From the IMG/VR virus record IMGVR_UViG_3300021437_000034, positions 1 through 43,796 of that record: DNA of 43,796 nucleotides; one strand, given 5' to 3'. The position numbers and the translations under genes are program-made. The notes beneath the pieces were generated by a model. That model made no database searches and had not been told where the DNA came from. It was given only the letters and a program-made list of their open reading frames with translations. Source of the stretch: a virus. This document shows, piece after piece, positions 7,937 to 16,777 of the stretch (its first letter is position 1; the number at the start of each line of letters is the position of its first letter).

Positions 7937-10287
7937 TGCCTACTCGTGAAGAGATGATAGCTGCTTTGGCGCAAAGTCAAAGAAAGGCTCCATCTAGAGA
8001 AGAAATGATTGCAGCTCTGTCTGGAGCGAAAAAAGAAGCACAATCAACTGAGGATGTTCCTCCAACACAGTGGGATCCTTGGGAAGAAAAGACTTTTGAG
8101 TACTTAAAGCCAAAGCTTCAGGCTGTAGCTCCCTACATTTCTCCAGTAATGAAAGTTGTAGATTATCCTTTTGGTCTTTTGCGCTCTGGTACTGCTATGG
8201 GGCTAGGAGCTGTAAAAAATTTATCAGAAGGTAAAAGCCCTTTATCCGCAAACTATGTTACCGAAGAAGATGCTAAAAATACTCTTCTTGGAAGTGCTCC
8301 TTCAATGGGGGAATATTTTAAAAAATTAGGGGTGCCTACTGGTGGTGTTACAAGACTGCCATTACTTGGAAATGTGTCTACTCGTGGAGCCGCTGGACTA
8401 GCTGCTGACATAGCCCTTAGCCCGACAGGTGTTTGGGAAGATATGGGAAATGCGGCAATGAGAGGAAGCAGAAAGCTTCTAAGCGCAACTTCTGGAGTTC
8501 CAGCCGCAGCTACAGAAAACTTTTTAGAAAACTACCCAAGACTTAATCAGATGATAAATGATAAGTCTGTTACTAATTATGTGGAAAATCTCCAGCAAGG
8601 AGCACAGGGAGTAGTTAATCAATCTCAAAACAATGCGCTAAAGTCTTTACAAAACATCTATCCAACCTTGGATAAAAATGTTGCAACCACTACTGCACAA
8701 GAAGCAACCCAAAAAGCTAATAAACTACTTCAACAAGCACAGAATATTGCAGAGAACAAACTAAGCGGTGCCCAAAAAGCTATGGAGTCATCTGCAAAAG
8801 AATCTTATGTAAAAGCTCTCACAGAGCATTTTGGTACACCAAACTTAGAAGAAGGCGTAAACCAAAGAATGGAGGACATTGTAAAAAACCTCCAAGAGTC
8901 CTATGTTCAAAAAAAGCTAGATCTGGGTAGACAATTTGAAGAAGCACTTCCAGCAGGAGAAGGAACGGCAAAATCTACAGACGTTCTTGAACCATTATTT
9001 AGCACAGTTAGAAAACTGGAGAGTTCTCCACTTGCACAAACACCACATGTTCAATCTGAAATATCTGCGTTAAAAGAACAGATCATTGGTATTGGAACAA
9101 ATCTGCCAGAAGATCTAACTGCTCAAGGACTTTTTGACTTACAAGATATCCTAAAAGCAAATGCTAACTACACAAATACCACCTTTCAGAAAGGTGGGTC
9201 TGGATTATCCAGAGCAGACAAATTGTGGCAAAATGCAAACAAACAGGCATACTCTAAAGTAAATACTGAGCTTGAAAGACTCGCTGGTCTTAGCGGATTG
9301 AAGTCTGAATATTCAGACCTACTAAAGCATGGGGATTTTTTAGAGACGCATTTCTCTGACCCACAAAAGACTTTTTCTACCCTTAAAAAAATATCTTCTT
9401 CAGACCCAGGAAGTATGTTTATTAGAAAAGATGCTCAAGGTATTTCTGGGCTTACTTCTTTTGATTTAGCAAAAGAAGCAAATGCGGTTAAAAACTATGA
9501 CACTTTGGTTAAGACACCAGAGAAGATTATTGACCAAAAAGCATTTGATTCACTATCTCAAGCAAAGCAAGCTGCACAGAAAAATATCCAGTCTAAGCAA
9601 GACCTTCTATCCTCCACTCTTGGAGACAGTACAAATTTGGATAAACAAATAGGTATGTCCCCAGATAAATGGAGTTCAAAGCAAAGACAAGCCGCTGATA
9701 TGGTGAAGAATCTTAGCGGCACAGATATTTCCAATCTCAGCACACAAGTGGGTAATGCCCCACTACTAGAGGATTTGGGGAATGAGGCGCTCAAGGGAAT
9801 TACTCCAGAGGTGAACAAGTACCAAGAGTTGAATCAGATGTTTAATCGGTATTTATCTTCTCCAGAAAAAGCATACAAATCTTTATCTGGTATCGAAGCC
9901 CCTAGTAAGGTATTTCAGAAAAAAGAAATTCTTGATTTAAAAAACTCTGGGATAGACCTAGGACAAGCCGCAAAGGACCTTGAATCCTACAGATATTTTG
10001 AAAATCCAGGATTAGCCCCATATTCTACTGGAGGATCTACTTCTACAAGTAGAACTCTTATTGGTACTGGTGTGGGGGGAATGCTTGGGTCCTTTTTTGG
10101 TCCTCAAGGATCTGCTTTGGGAACAGGTATGGGATATGCAGCAACAAGTCCACTAGCTTTAAAAAAAGTCGTAGGGGCACAACATGCCATTACGCCATAC
10201 GCGCAAAAGTTTTCAGAAGAATATCTTCCAACCATTTTAAATGTAAAAAACCCTTGGATCGAATTAAATAAGGAGAAAAAACCATGA
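7936..10287 (+). CDS. Large ejection protein with N-terminal tandem motif
   Basis: A 783-residue protein. It begins with two copies of a 17-residue unit (PTREEMIAAL... then PSREEMIAAL...), a motif style that I associate with the N termini of large phage ejection proteins. A hydrophobic region follows around residues 55-85, a long helical middle part (200-690) rich in Gln, Ala and Lys, and a Gly-rich hydrophobic segment near residues 705-740 (TGVGGMLGSFFGPQGSALG) that could cross a membrane. I see no lysozyme or transglycosylase motif. It overlaps the previous gene by TAATG and the next by ATGA. Expected role: DNA channel across the envelope. Confidence 0.62.
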   Translation: MPTREEMIAALAQSQRKAPSREEMIAALSGAKKEAQSTEDVPPTQWDPWEEKTFEYLKPKLQAVAPYISPVMKVVDYPFGLLRSGTAMGLGAVKNLSEGKSPLSANYVTEEDAKNTLLGSAPSMGEYFKKLGVPTGGVTRLPLLGNVSTRGAAGLAADIALSPTGVWEDMGNAAMRGSRKLLSATSGVPAAATENFLENYPRLNQMINDKSVTNYVENLQQGAQGVVNQSQNNALKSLQNIYPTLDKNVATTTAQEATQKANKLLQQAQNIAENKLSGAQKAMESSAKESYVKALTEHFGTPNLEEGVNQRMEDIVKNLQESYVQKKLDLGRQFEEALPAGEGTAKSTDVLEPLFSTVRKLESSPLAQTPHVQSEISALKEQIIGIGTNLPEDLTAQGLFDLQDILKANANYTNTTFQKGGSGLSRADKLWQNANKQAYSKVNTELERLAGLSGLKSEYSDLLKHGDFLETHFSDPQKTFSTLKKISSSDPGSMFIRKDAQGISGLTSFDLAKEANAVKNYDTLVKTPEKIIDQKAFDSLSQAKQAAQKNIQSKQDLLSSTLGDSTNLDKQIGMSPDKWSSKQRQAADMVKNLSGTDISNLSTQVGNAPLLEDLGNEALKGITPEVNKYQELNQMFNRYLSSPEKAYKSLSGIEAPSKVFQKKEILDLKNSGIDLGQAAKDLESYRYFENPGLAPYSTGGSTSTSRTLIGTGVGGMLGSFFGPQGSALGTGMGYAATSPLALKKVVGAQHAITPYAQKFSEEYLPTILNVKNPWIELNKEKKP

Positions 10288-10544
10288 AAGTAGCTATTCA
10301 CGCAGAACCAATTGGCGAAGGAAAAGATAAAGAAGATGCAGCAGATAAAAAGCTAGATGCGTGGGAGATTCAAAACCATGTAGACACTCTTCATAGGGCC
10401 GAAAAAATCAAAGGGGATGAAAAGCTTATGAAGCAACTCCATCCCCACATCAAAGCCCACCAAGAGGCAGCACACAAAATTACGTCAATTAAACAGCTGA
10501 AAGAGGTTGCTCGGAAGAAACTCTCTGAGCAGGAAGAGGCTTAG
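10284..10544 (+). CDS. Small charged protein closing the late operon
   Basis: An 86-residue protein, very rich in Lys, Glu, Asp and His, probably all helical, with no membrane segment. The start overlaps the preceding stop (ATGA) and a good AAGGAG lies upstream. Its last 56 bases overlap the 3' end of the - strand gene ending at 10489, so the early and late transcription units collide here. Function unknown; it could be a small virion or assembly protein. Confidence 0.6.
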   Translation: MKVAIHAEPIGEGKDKEDAADKKLDAWEIQNHVDTLHRAEKIKGDEKLMKQLHPHIKAHQEAAHKITSIKQLKEVARKKLSEQEEA

Positions 10545-10932
10545 TCAAACCACCATGCAACAAAGGTTCAATTGCTAGTAATTCATTCACTGACAGTTCG
10601 AACCTTTGGAACATGACCTTGTCAAACTTCTCGATCTTTGAATCAAAATCTAGCTGCATACAAGCACTAAATCTTTCATTCGCTACCGTCTCATGCTCTT
10701 TCTTAATTGCTCTGTGGGAAGGCTTACCCTCCTCCACTATTTCCTCACCAAGTTCTTCAAAGATTTTATCAATCATCACCTGGGCATAGGTTCGGTGATT
10801 GTTCACTTCTTGCACGAGCATAAGAAGTTTCTGAGTCACTGGAAAAGGCAACCTTGCAGGGATAAGCCTGTTCAAAACCCCAATAAATACATCATTTCTG
10901 ATATCCGCATACTTAAGTCTAATAGTTTCCAC
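10489..10932 (-). CDS. Unknown helical protein ending the early operon
   Basis: A 147-residue protein starting with GTG and preceded by AAGGAG at the correct distance. It has a predominantly helical pattern with acidic stretches (EELGEEIVEEGK) and no recognisable motif. It overlaps the 3' end of the nuclease gene by 14 bases and the convergent + strand gene by 56 bases. Its place at the end of the replication operon suggests an accessory role in DNA metabolism or host takeover, but nothing in the sequence proves it. Confidence 0.55.
   Translation of the reverse strand: METIRLKYADIRNDVFIGVLNRLIPARLPFPVTQKLLMLVQEVNNHRTYAQVMIDKIFEELGEEIVEEGKPSHRAIKKEHETVANERFSACMQLDFDSKIEKFDKVMFQRFELSVNELLAIEPLLHGGLTKPLPAQRVSSEQPLSAV
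10561..10608. repeat. 9-bp inverted repeat at the convergent gene junction
   Basis: CAAAGGTTC at 10561-10569 and its exact reverse complement at 10600-10608, separated by 30 bases, 16 bases past the stop of the + strand late operon and inside the - strand gene. There is no T-run, so it is not a classic terminator. It might slow or terminate late transcription, or be chance. Confidence 0.35.
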
Positions 10933-11272
10933 TTGATTCTCCTTTACTAATTCTTAACAATTGAATTTGTACCCACTCCCAGTTCTCTGGAAAAACAAAC
11001 GATGCAAAACCACCAGACTCATGGATCTTGTTTAAAATATGAGCCTGAAGTGTCCCCTTCATTTGCTCTTTCACAGATCTTTTAAGCTCCAAGGCAACAA
11101 AATGACCATTAACACAACAAAGAAGATCAGGTATGCCACGAATACTCCTCTCCTGGGTTTTAACAGACCAGGTGTTGGGTAAATCCGCTAGAAACTTTTG
11201 CACCTTGGCCTGAAGTTCTCTCTCCAATGGCGGCTTCGATTTCTTCAATACTTTTCGCTTCAATTCCGTCAT
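10919..11272 (-). CDS. VRR-NUC-type nuclease (PD-(D/E)XK fold)
   Basis: A 117-residue protein with the VRR-NUC core: an N-terminal helix (LERELQAKVQKFL), then RGIPDLLCCVNGHFVALELK, which holds the Asp of PD and the E-x-K catalytic pair. In the family this domain cuts branched or flapped DNA and acts in repair or phage DNA maturation. The gene lies downstream of the polymerase gene and its 5' part is read within the polymerase C-terminal codons in another frame (113-base overlap). I see no good ribosome site before the ATG at 11272; internal TTG or GTG starts would shorten the overlap but not remove it. Inferred partner of the replication machinery. Confidence 0.8.
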   Translation of the reverse strand: MTELKRKVLKKSKPPLERELQAKVQKFLADLPNTWSVKTQERSIRGIPDLLCCVNGHFVALELKRSVKEQMKGTLQAHILNKIHESGGFASFVFPENWEWVQIQLLRISKGESSGNY

Positions 11273-13109
11273 GGAAAGATTCTAGCGAGTAACTAAGCCC
11301 CACTGTCAAAGGTAAATGATTATATTTGTAAACACCCTCCATTGTATCTTTGATGAATCTAAGCCCACCAAGATTTGCCAAAGGAACCTCAAAAAGTAAC
11401 TCATCATGTACTTGCATAATTATGCGTGACCCGCACATTCTCTTATCCCCATGAAGAAGGGTCATGACTTCTTTAACCACATCCGCACATCCACCCTGGA
11501 TAATCCCGTTGATGGCTTTGTATGCAAAATTTGGGTTTTTGAAATCAAGTTTTCTTCCCGCCCAAGTATAAACAAAACCACGCTCTTTTGCGATGTCTGA
11601 GGCCTGATAGATAAGTGCTTTTACTCTGGGTAGTGCACCAAAATATTGGTACTTAAAAGCCTTTGCTTCGTCGTAGGAAATTCCCAAAGCATTAGCTAGT
11701 TTTTGGATTCCCATACCATAGAGGAGTCCGAAGTTCAGCGTCTTAGCAGCTTTGCGGCTAAGTCCAGTCATATCCGCTGTAGCTTGGTGAGGATCATGTC
11801 CTTCCAGGATCTTATTGATGAGACCAAGTTCCCCAGCATAATCAAGCATCATTCGAAATTCCATTTGGTTATAGTCTGGCATAAAGAAAAAATACCCAGG
11901 ACTTGGAACCAAGGCTCTACGTATTGGATAATCTGAGTCATCCTCTGCGGGTACGTTTTGGAGATTAGGGTCTGCAAAGGAGAACCGTCCAGTCCTTGTT
12001 CCACTCTGCTTCATGTCTGGATGAAGAAATCCGTCTGCTTGAGATAAAGTCAGAAAGCTTTGAAAGTAAGTATCCTTCCTCTTTGCCGCTTCCCTATGGG
12101 CCAGGATCTTTTGTGGAAGCTCCTCTTTTGAGGAAGCAAGAACTGTTTCTGCTATAGACTCATTCCCCTTCTCAGTGCTTCCCGTCTCCACATCTATTTC
12201 TTTTAATTTTGGGGCTAGAACCTGTATAGAATCCACAAACTCTTCATTGTACTTTAGCTCAAACCATCTTTCGATTGCGGTTTGTTTTGCCGCTTCATGC
12301 TCTAGTCCTTGCTGTACAAATTGACGGTTAATAAGAACTCCACGCTCCTCAACCTCAGCGCAAACATTTAACAGCTTGCACTCAGTAGCAGATAGAGAAC
12401 GAAGCTTTGGACCAAAGCGAGAATTCCTTTCTTCCTCCATTTGCATCCTGGATAGCTGACTCTGGTACAGTCTTTCTGTAATATCTACGTCCATAGCTGC
12501 ATATGGAGCTACTACACTGAAAGGAACTAAATGGTAAAATTTCTCTATAAAGGGCTTTTTCTTACCAAAAACTGTCGTCGTGCGAAAAAGATTATGCTTT
12601 TCTATGTACTTTTCAACACCATCATCCTTCTCATATCCTGGCAGATTTCTCTTCACACAGGAATCGAGATTGTACCGCATTTCATCATTGGAGAGCAGTC
12701 TTTCAATGACCATCGTGTCCCAGAGTTCCCCTTTCAGTTTTACTCCGAAAGTATGGTAGATCATGTGCCAGTCAAATTTTAAATTGTGGCCAATCCATCT
12801 CGTATCCATCTCCAAAATGGGAAGGACTTTTGAGAACTCTCTGTGGGTAAAATCCTCTGATATAGACTCGATTGTAGAATAGTCTTTAAAATTAAAATAG
12901 TAGATGTGCCCATCTACCTTTATCCCGAAGGAAAAGACTTTATGAAGGAAGTAGTTTAGCCCTGTGGTCTCTGTATCAATAACAATTGGGGACTTTGACG
13001 CTAAGATTTTTTCGATAATCTGGGGAGTTTCTGCATACGGTACCCACTCCCCTAAAAAAGTCTCCCAAACCCTATTTACACCGACAATGCTAAAAGAAAC
13101 TTCCTCCAT
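11160..13109 (-). CDS. DNA polymerase, family A, with 3'-5' proofreading exonuclease
   Basis: A 649-residue protein of T7 gp5-like size. The exonuclease domain shows Exo I IDTETTG (Asp45, Glu47), Exo II IGHNLKFD (Asp113) and Exo III YAAMD (Tyr203, Asp207). The polymerase domain shows RTGRFSFADPNLQNVP (about 372-387), motif A PDYNQMEFRM (Asp412), motif B with Arg452, Lys456 and Phe460 before GLLYG, and motif C QVHDELLFE (His568, Asp569, Glu570). No 5'-3' exonuclease domain is present. Phe at position 460, where T7 has Tyr, predicts discrimination against dideoxynucleotides. GAGGAG precedes the ATG, which lies 20 bases inside the upstream gene. Central replicative polymerase. Confidence 0.96.
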   Translation of the reverse strand: MEEVSFSIVGVNRVWETFLGEWVPYAETPQIIEKILASKSPIVIDTETTGLNYFLHKVFSFGIKVDGHIYYFNFKDYSTIESISEDFTHREFSKVLPILEMDTRWIGHNLKFDWHMIYHTFGVKLKGELWDTMVIERLLSNDEMRYNLDSCVKRNLPGYEKDDGVEKYIEKHNLFRTTTVFGKKKPFIEKFYHLVPFSVVAPYAAMDVDITERLYQSQLSRMQMEEERNSRFGPKLRSLSATECKLLNVCAEVEERGVLINRQFVQQGLEHEAAKQTAIERWFELKYNEEFVDSIQVLAPKLKEIDVETGSTEKGNESIAETVLASSKEELPQKILAHREAAKRKDTYFQSFLTLSQADGFLHPDMKQSGTRTGRFSFADPNLQNVPAEDDSDYPIRRALVPSPGYFFFMPDYNQMEFRMMLDYAGELGLINKILEGHDPHQATADMTGLSRKAAKTLNFGLLYGMGIQKLANALGISYDEAKAFKYQYFGALPRVKALIYQASDIAKERGFVYTWAGRKLDFKNPNFAYKAINGIIQGGCADVVKEVMTLLHGDKRMCGSRIIMQVHDELLFEVPLANLGGLRFIKDTMEGVYKYNHLPLTVGLSYSLESFHDGIEAKSIEEIEAAIGERTSGQGAKVSSGFTQHLVC

Positions 13110-13311
13110 TATCAGACTCCTCTTTCTTTATCTTTTTCATATTGATCCACGGAGAAGTCTTGGGGCTTTTGGTTTTTGACGAATCCTTTTCAGGCAAGAC
13201 CATCCCCGTGGATGCTTTATCATATTCTTGAATTGTTTTTTGACTAATACCTGCCTTTTTCGCTCCAGCAGAGTGAAAAAAGCGTCTCTGAGATTCTGAT
13301 TTGTAGGGCAT
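13090..13311 (-). CDS. Small basic phage protein (KSESQRRFF type)
   Basis: A 73-residue protein, strongly basic, starting MPYKSESQRRFFHSAGAKKAG. This opening is a recurrent signature of small phage proteins of unknown role (K-S-x-x-Q-R-R-x-F/M). The C-terminal half is Lys/Ser-rich. AGGAGG lies just upstream of the ATG, and its end overlaps the polymerase start by 20 bases, so the two are probably coupled. Possibly nucleic-acid binding because of charge; function not known. Confidence 0.65.
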   Translation of the reverse strand: MPYKSESQRRFFHSAGAKKAGISQKTIQEYDKASTGMVLPEKDSSKTKSPKTSPWINMKKIKKEESDNGGSFF

Positions 13312-13337
13312 AAAAGATTCCTCCTATGCCCTTTAGT

Positions 13338-14117
13338 TTAAAACGCTAGGTCTGAATCGGCTACTGGTTTTTGATGAGAGTCCTCAACGTCCTGAGCAAG
13401 ATCATCCGCAGTCTGGTCCAGTTTACCATGCTTCTGCATTTCAAACATGGTGGAGGCCCATTTTCGAAGAGTATCAAAATGCTTCTCCGCTGCCTTAGTT
13501 TGACCAGTTTTGTCTACGACTGGATCCACTTTTAGCACGAACCAAGCACCCTTTTTAGACTGCTCAGTGTAAAGAGTAAATTTACAAAGCCATGGCTCAA
13601 TCTTGTTTCGCTTAAGCTCTGCATATCTATTCATTAGTGGAAGTGCCGCTGCTGTAAAATTAGTGGAAGATAAAACAACCTGGTGAGGGGTTGGTACTGC
13701 ACTATCTAGGTCTTTATCCAAAACAACAAAAAAAGTGGCAGTCTGGAAATTCTGCTCAATAGTCCCATCTGGGGTTTGCTTCTTCCACTCGAACTGAGAA
13801 GCCGATTTCCATTCAGTAACCCCCATTGGTACAGGCTTTTGATCCTGTGGAGTCTTTTTGTTGTGGTACCATGAAAGCTTGTACGTGATAGGGTAAAACA
13901 CTACTTTTTCTCCAAGTGCTGCAAGCTTTGTCAGCTCTGGAGTAAGAAACAAATCACCGAGCATTCCCTGTCTCCCAATTGTTGTCGCTTGGTGAATTTT
14001 TACTTTAGGCAAACGCAAATGTTCTTGCGCAAGCTCAGGTGCACTACCTAAAAGGTCCATCGCTGGAGAATAAGCACCTACTTCATTTTTTCCCTTTGTC
14101 GCTACTTCTTTTTGCAT
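13338..14117 (-). CDS. Single-stranded DNA-binding-like protein with acidic C-terminal tail
   Basis: A 259-residue protein. The central region (about 65-215) is beta-rich with alternating aromatic residues (VVFYPITYKLSWYHN, KFTLYTEQ, GAWFVLKVDPV). The C terminus is acidic and ends VADSDLAF, an acidic stretch closed by an aromatic residue. This is the shape of the protein-interaction tail of E. coli SSB (ends in DDIPF) and T7 gp2.5. With polymerase directly downstream and a helicase upstream, an ssDNA-binding role is likely. I did not recognise a classic OB-fold motif, so this remains inference. It starts one base after the previous gene ends, behind GAGAGGAAG. Confidence 0.55.
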   Translation of the reverse strand: MQKEVATKGKNEVGAYSPAMDLLGSAPELAQEHLRLPKVKIHQATTIGRQGMLGDLFLTPELTKLAALGEKVVFYPITYKLSWYHNKKTPQDQKPVPMGVTEWKSASQFEWKKQTPDGTIEQNFQTATFFVVLDKDLDSAVPTPHQVVLSSTNFTAAALPLMNRYAELKRNKIEPWLCKFTLYTEQSKKGAWFVLKVDPVVDKTGQTKAAEKHFDTLRKWASTMFEMQKHGKLDQTADDLAQDVEDSHQKPVADSDLAF

Positions 14118-14118
14118 A

Positions 14119-14526
14119 CTATCTTCCTCTCTTTAAATATTTTTGTTCTTTTGGTAAACCTAAACCTGGAGCAACAAAAAGAGGATTCTCCTCTACTTTT
14201 TGCTTAAACCATGAATTGAGACTCGCATGGTGTACTGTCGCCATCGCATCCCATTCCCCAATCTCTTTCATGAACTCGACAAAGGTAAACTTGTCATCCC
14301 CTTTAGGCATGTCCACTTTTTTGTCCACAACGAGGTGGAGGGTGCCTTTGGAAGAAGAAAATTTCTTCAGCTGATTTGTCTCCAAAAGAGAAATCAGTTT
14401 TCCTTGTATTGTTGCTAGTTCAGAATTGAGGGGCTTGATTTGAACTTCTTCGATCTCTTCAATCTTTGATTTGATCTCTAAGAAGCGTTCGGTAAGAGAA
14501 TTTACCTCTGATAAACTTGCATCCAT
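14119..14526 (-). CDS. Unknown coiled-coil protein in the replication operon
   Basis: A 135-residue protein with residues 5-50 forming a clear coiled-coil helix (SLTERFLEIKSKIEEIEE...). A short beta segment follows (KGTLHLVVDKKVDMP), then a C-terminal helix and the tail GLGLPKEQ. The layout resembles phage nuclease-inhibitor or Gp157-type proteins, but I cannot support a family name. A GGGGGAAAA ribosome site lies just before the ATG, and the SSB-like gene follows after one base. Confidence 0.5.
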   Translation of the reverse strand: MDASLSEVNSLTERFLEIKSKIEEIEEVQIKPLNSELATIQGKLISLLETNQLKKFSSSKGTLHLVVDKKVDMPKGDDKFTFVEFMKEIGEWDAMATVHHASLNSWFKQKVEENPLFVAPGLGLPKEQKYLKRGR

Positions 14527-14549
14527 TTTTCCCCCTAAACTATTTCACA

Positions 14550-14565
14550 ATCCATTTTGATGGAT
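14550..14565. other. Short perfect hairpin with upstream promoter-like boxes (- strand)
   Basis: ATCCAT at 14550-14555 pairs with ATGGAT at 14560-14565 across a 4-base loop, in the only gap of the SSB-side operon. On the - strand it is preceded by TTGACT and, 17 bases later, AATAGT, a weak promoter-like pair. It may mark an internal promoter feeding the SSB-like and polymerase genes; weak evidence. Confidence 0.3.
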
Positions 14566-14596
14566 AAAAGAACTATTCGCTAAACCTTTTACAAAG

Positions 14597-14827
14597 TCAA
14601 TTTGCTACCATGTCCTTGGACCTTGCGTTAGGAACATTCCCAACAAACTGACCATTCAAAGTATTCTTTAACCACAAGTCCATTGTGGCAACCATGTATG
14701 CACCCTCAAACATATTGCATGACATGGCCATCTTTGCGAGCCCACTTTTATCCACTGTCACTAACATATAGGCATTTACTTCTTTTAAATTATTTACTTC
14801 TTTACTTAACTGCTCATGCTTTTTCAT
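14597..14827 (-). CDS. Small unknown protein coupled to the SNF2 helicase
   Basis: A 76-residue protein whose ATG overlaps the helicase stop (ATGA), so its translation is probably coupled. Residues 1-18 are charged and helical; the rest is mixed with several Met residues (AKMAMSCNMF). No motif was recognised. It is the last gene before a 70-base gap that may contain a promoter. Function unknown. Confidence 0.5.
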   Translation of the reverse strand: MKKHEQLSKEVNNLKEVNAYMLVTVDKSGLAKMAMSCNMFEGAYMVATMDLWLKNTLNGQFVGNVPNARSKDMVAN

Positions 14828-16203
14828 ATAACCATTTTCTTTAAAACTTCATTGCTAATAGCTTGCTTGGACTCCAAAGCCTCTAAAACTTTTTCGTCAA
14901 TTGTACCTTTGGCCACTAAGTCGATTCTGGTGATTTTAAGGTGAAGCTCGCTTCCACCCCTATAATTCCTTGCTTCTGATTGAACATCGTGTTCAAGACT
15001 AAATGACCTTGAGTAGTAGATTGCGTAACTAGCTGCTGTAAGGTTGACGCCAATACCTCCTGCTCCTTGGTTGCCAATAAGGACTCGTATGGCGCTGTCA
15101 GATTGAAAAGATGTGATAGCACCTTCACGATCTTTTGTCTCTCCGTGGAGTTCAACGAACTCAAGTCCAAGTTTCTTACAGATCTCTCGAATGGTCTCAT
15201 AATCCTCCTTAAAACACGCCCACACTATTACTTTGTGATGAGGTGCGATTTCTTCCAGTATCTCTTTTAACGCTTCAGCCTTTGGACTGTCATCAAATCT
15301 TGTTACTCCGTCCTCTGTAGTCAAAAATCCATAAACTATTTGCATGAGACGCAATCCCATGGTTAAGGCAATCTGAGCTGTCGCAGTCTCTCCATTTACA
15401 GTGGTGATGAATAAATTCTCCATCTCTTGGTAGGCCTTTTTCTGCTTGGAAGAGAGTTCAACAAAAATCTTTTGCTTTAACAGGGGTGGAAGATCCAAAC
15501 AATCTGCCTTATCTGCATAACTTGCTTTTCTGTAGATCTTCTCATTTACTTGATTTACAGCCCCAGGACGAACCCTCCAATCAGCCCACTTTATATGGGC
15601 TGGAGCATTGGCGTTTGCATCGTAGAAATATAAATTTTTAAAAGCTAAAAAATTTCTCCCAAATGTCTCCCCACCATCTAAAAAACGAAACTGAGAATAA
15701 AAATCCATGAGTGACTTAAGCACTGGAGTCCCTGTCAGAATATACCTATAGGTACAATACTCCGCTAACTGGATAGCGGCTTTAGTCGTTTTAGCACTAG
15801 GGGTCTTTAATCTGTGAGACTCATCCGCAACAATAACCTCAAGACCCCAATCCATCAAAGCCCCTACCACGGTAGGCATAAGCAAAGTCTGGTAATTGCA
15901 AATGAGAATAGAGTATTTATTAGCTTTTACCGTTCCTGCTCTGGAAATGCCGGACCCCTCTAGGACAGCAATTTGATCCTTTGGAACTTTGGAGAACTTC
16001 TCCCATTCTCTCTTCCAGTTATCACAAACTACCGTAGGACATAAGATAAGAGTTCGAAGAGCCCTACCATGCTTTTGATATTTTTGTCTGAGGATATTGA
16101 TAAGTGTTGCTGATTTCCCAGTTCCAGGCTGAAAAAGCAAAGCATAATTGTTTAGATTTTGCGCACGTTCAATCGCATCCCTTTGGTGTTTCCAAAGTTC
16201 CAT
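14824..16203 (-). CDS. SNF2/SWI2-type superfamily 2 helicase
   Basis: A 459-residue protein with the full motif set: I QPGTGKSA (residues 25-32), Ia LILCPTVVCDNW (52-63), II ADESHR (126-131, DESH box), III LTGTP (156-160), IV KVIVWACF (324-331), V LIGNQGAGGIGVNL (375-388) and VI QSEARNYRGG (408-417). The DESH box and spacing are typical of SNF2-like translocases. It lacks any fused nuclease or zinc domain, which fits the compact phage versions. Expected role: ATP-driven DNA remodelling or unwinding in replication or recombination. Preceded by GGAGGGGGAAAG; a small gene is coupled to its end. Confidence 0.93.
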   Translation of the reverse strand: MELWKHQRDAIERAQNLNNYALLFQPGTGKSATLINILRQKYQKHGRALRTLILCPTVVCDNWKREWEKFSKVPKDQIAVLEGSGISRAGTVKANKYSILICNYQTLLMPTVVGALMDWGLEVIVADESHRLKTPSAKTTKAAIQLAEYCTYRYILTGTPVLKSLMDFYSQFRFLDGGETFGRNFLAFKNLYFYDANANAPAHIKWADWRVRPGAVNQVNEKIYRKASYADKADCLDLPPLLKQKIFVELSSKQKKAYQEMENLFITTVNGETATAQIALTMGLRLMQIVYGFLTTEDGVTRFDDSPKAEALKEILEEIAPHHKVIVWACFKEDYETIREICKKLGLEFVELHGETKDREGAITSFQSDSAIRVLIGNQGAGGIGVNLTAASYAIYYSRSFSLEHDVQSEARNYRGGSELHLKITRIDLVAKGTIDEKVLEALESKQAISNEVLKKMVI

Positions 16204-16228
16204 TCTTTCCCCCTCCCCAGAAGGACTT

Positions 16229-16777
16229 TTAAATTAAGCTAATTGTTGCAATTATGTTGTTTGAAAGGTCTGACTCGTCTCTCCATCCACACCAGTAATA
16301 TGAAATAGATTTGTTCCAGTCCTTGTTCATTCTCTTCCACAAGCGCACGTATTCGGGACCTGCCACCATCATCATACAGATCAACTGGTTGGATTCAGAC
16401 AATGGTTTACACTTGGCATGAAATAAAATATCAGCCCGTAACCACATGTTGTGGTACCAACTTGCCTGTTTACCTTGGCAGCGAAGAAAATGTCCTTGAA
16501 CTGAAGGGGAAAAAATATCTTTTCCTGTCACAAAATCTTTATTAACTAAACTAAAGAGACCCTTCTTCCACAAACCTGCAATTAAACAAATGGCCTGGTC
16601 CCTGGAAAAGTCATACTTGATTTCTTTTGGATGCCTTACGTACACACCATTATCCACATATTTTTCCACTGGAATATCCGCAACGCCAAACAATGTCAGC
16701 ATTCCAGCAAACATTGCGCTATCCTGAAGATCTGAGGACCCTTCTATTTGTGGAAGGCCTAAATAATCTATTTTCAT
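16229..16777 (-). CDS. Unknown protein of the early operon
   Basis: About 182 residues from the ATG at 16777, which has GGAG six to seven bases upstream; the TTG at 16789 would overlap that site. The ATG overlaps the stop of a 27-residue membrane peptide (ATGA). The product is rich in Trp, Met and Cys (ASWYHNMWLRADILFHAK, YYWCGWRD) with conserved-looking SRDQAICLIAGLW. It has no signal or clear membrane segment, and I do not recognise it. The Trp/His/Cys clusters might indicate a metal or nucleic acid site, but this is speculative. Confidence 0.55.
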   Translation of the reverse strand: MKIDYLGLPQIEGSSDLQDSAMFAGMLTLFGVADIPVEKYVDNGVYVRHPKEIKYDFSRDQAICLIAGLWKKGLFSLVNKDFVTGKDIFSPSVQGHFLRCQGKQASWYHNMWLRADILFHAKCKPLSESNQLICMMMVAGPEYVRLWKRMNKDWNKSISYYWCGWRDESDLSNNIIATISLI

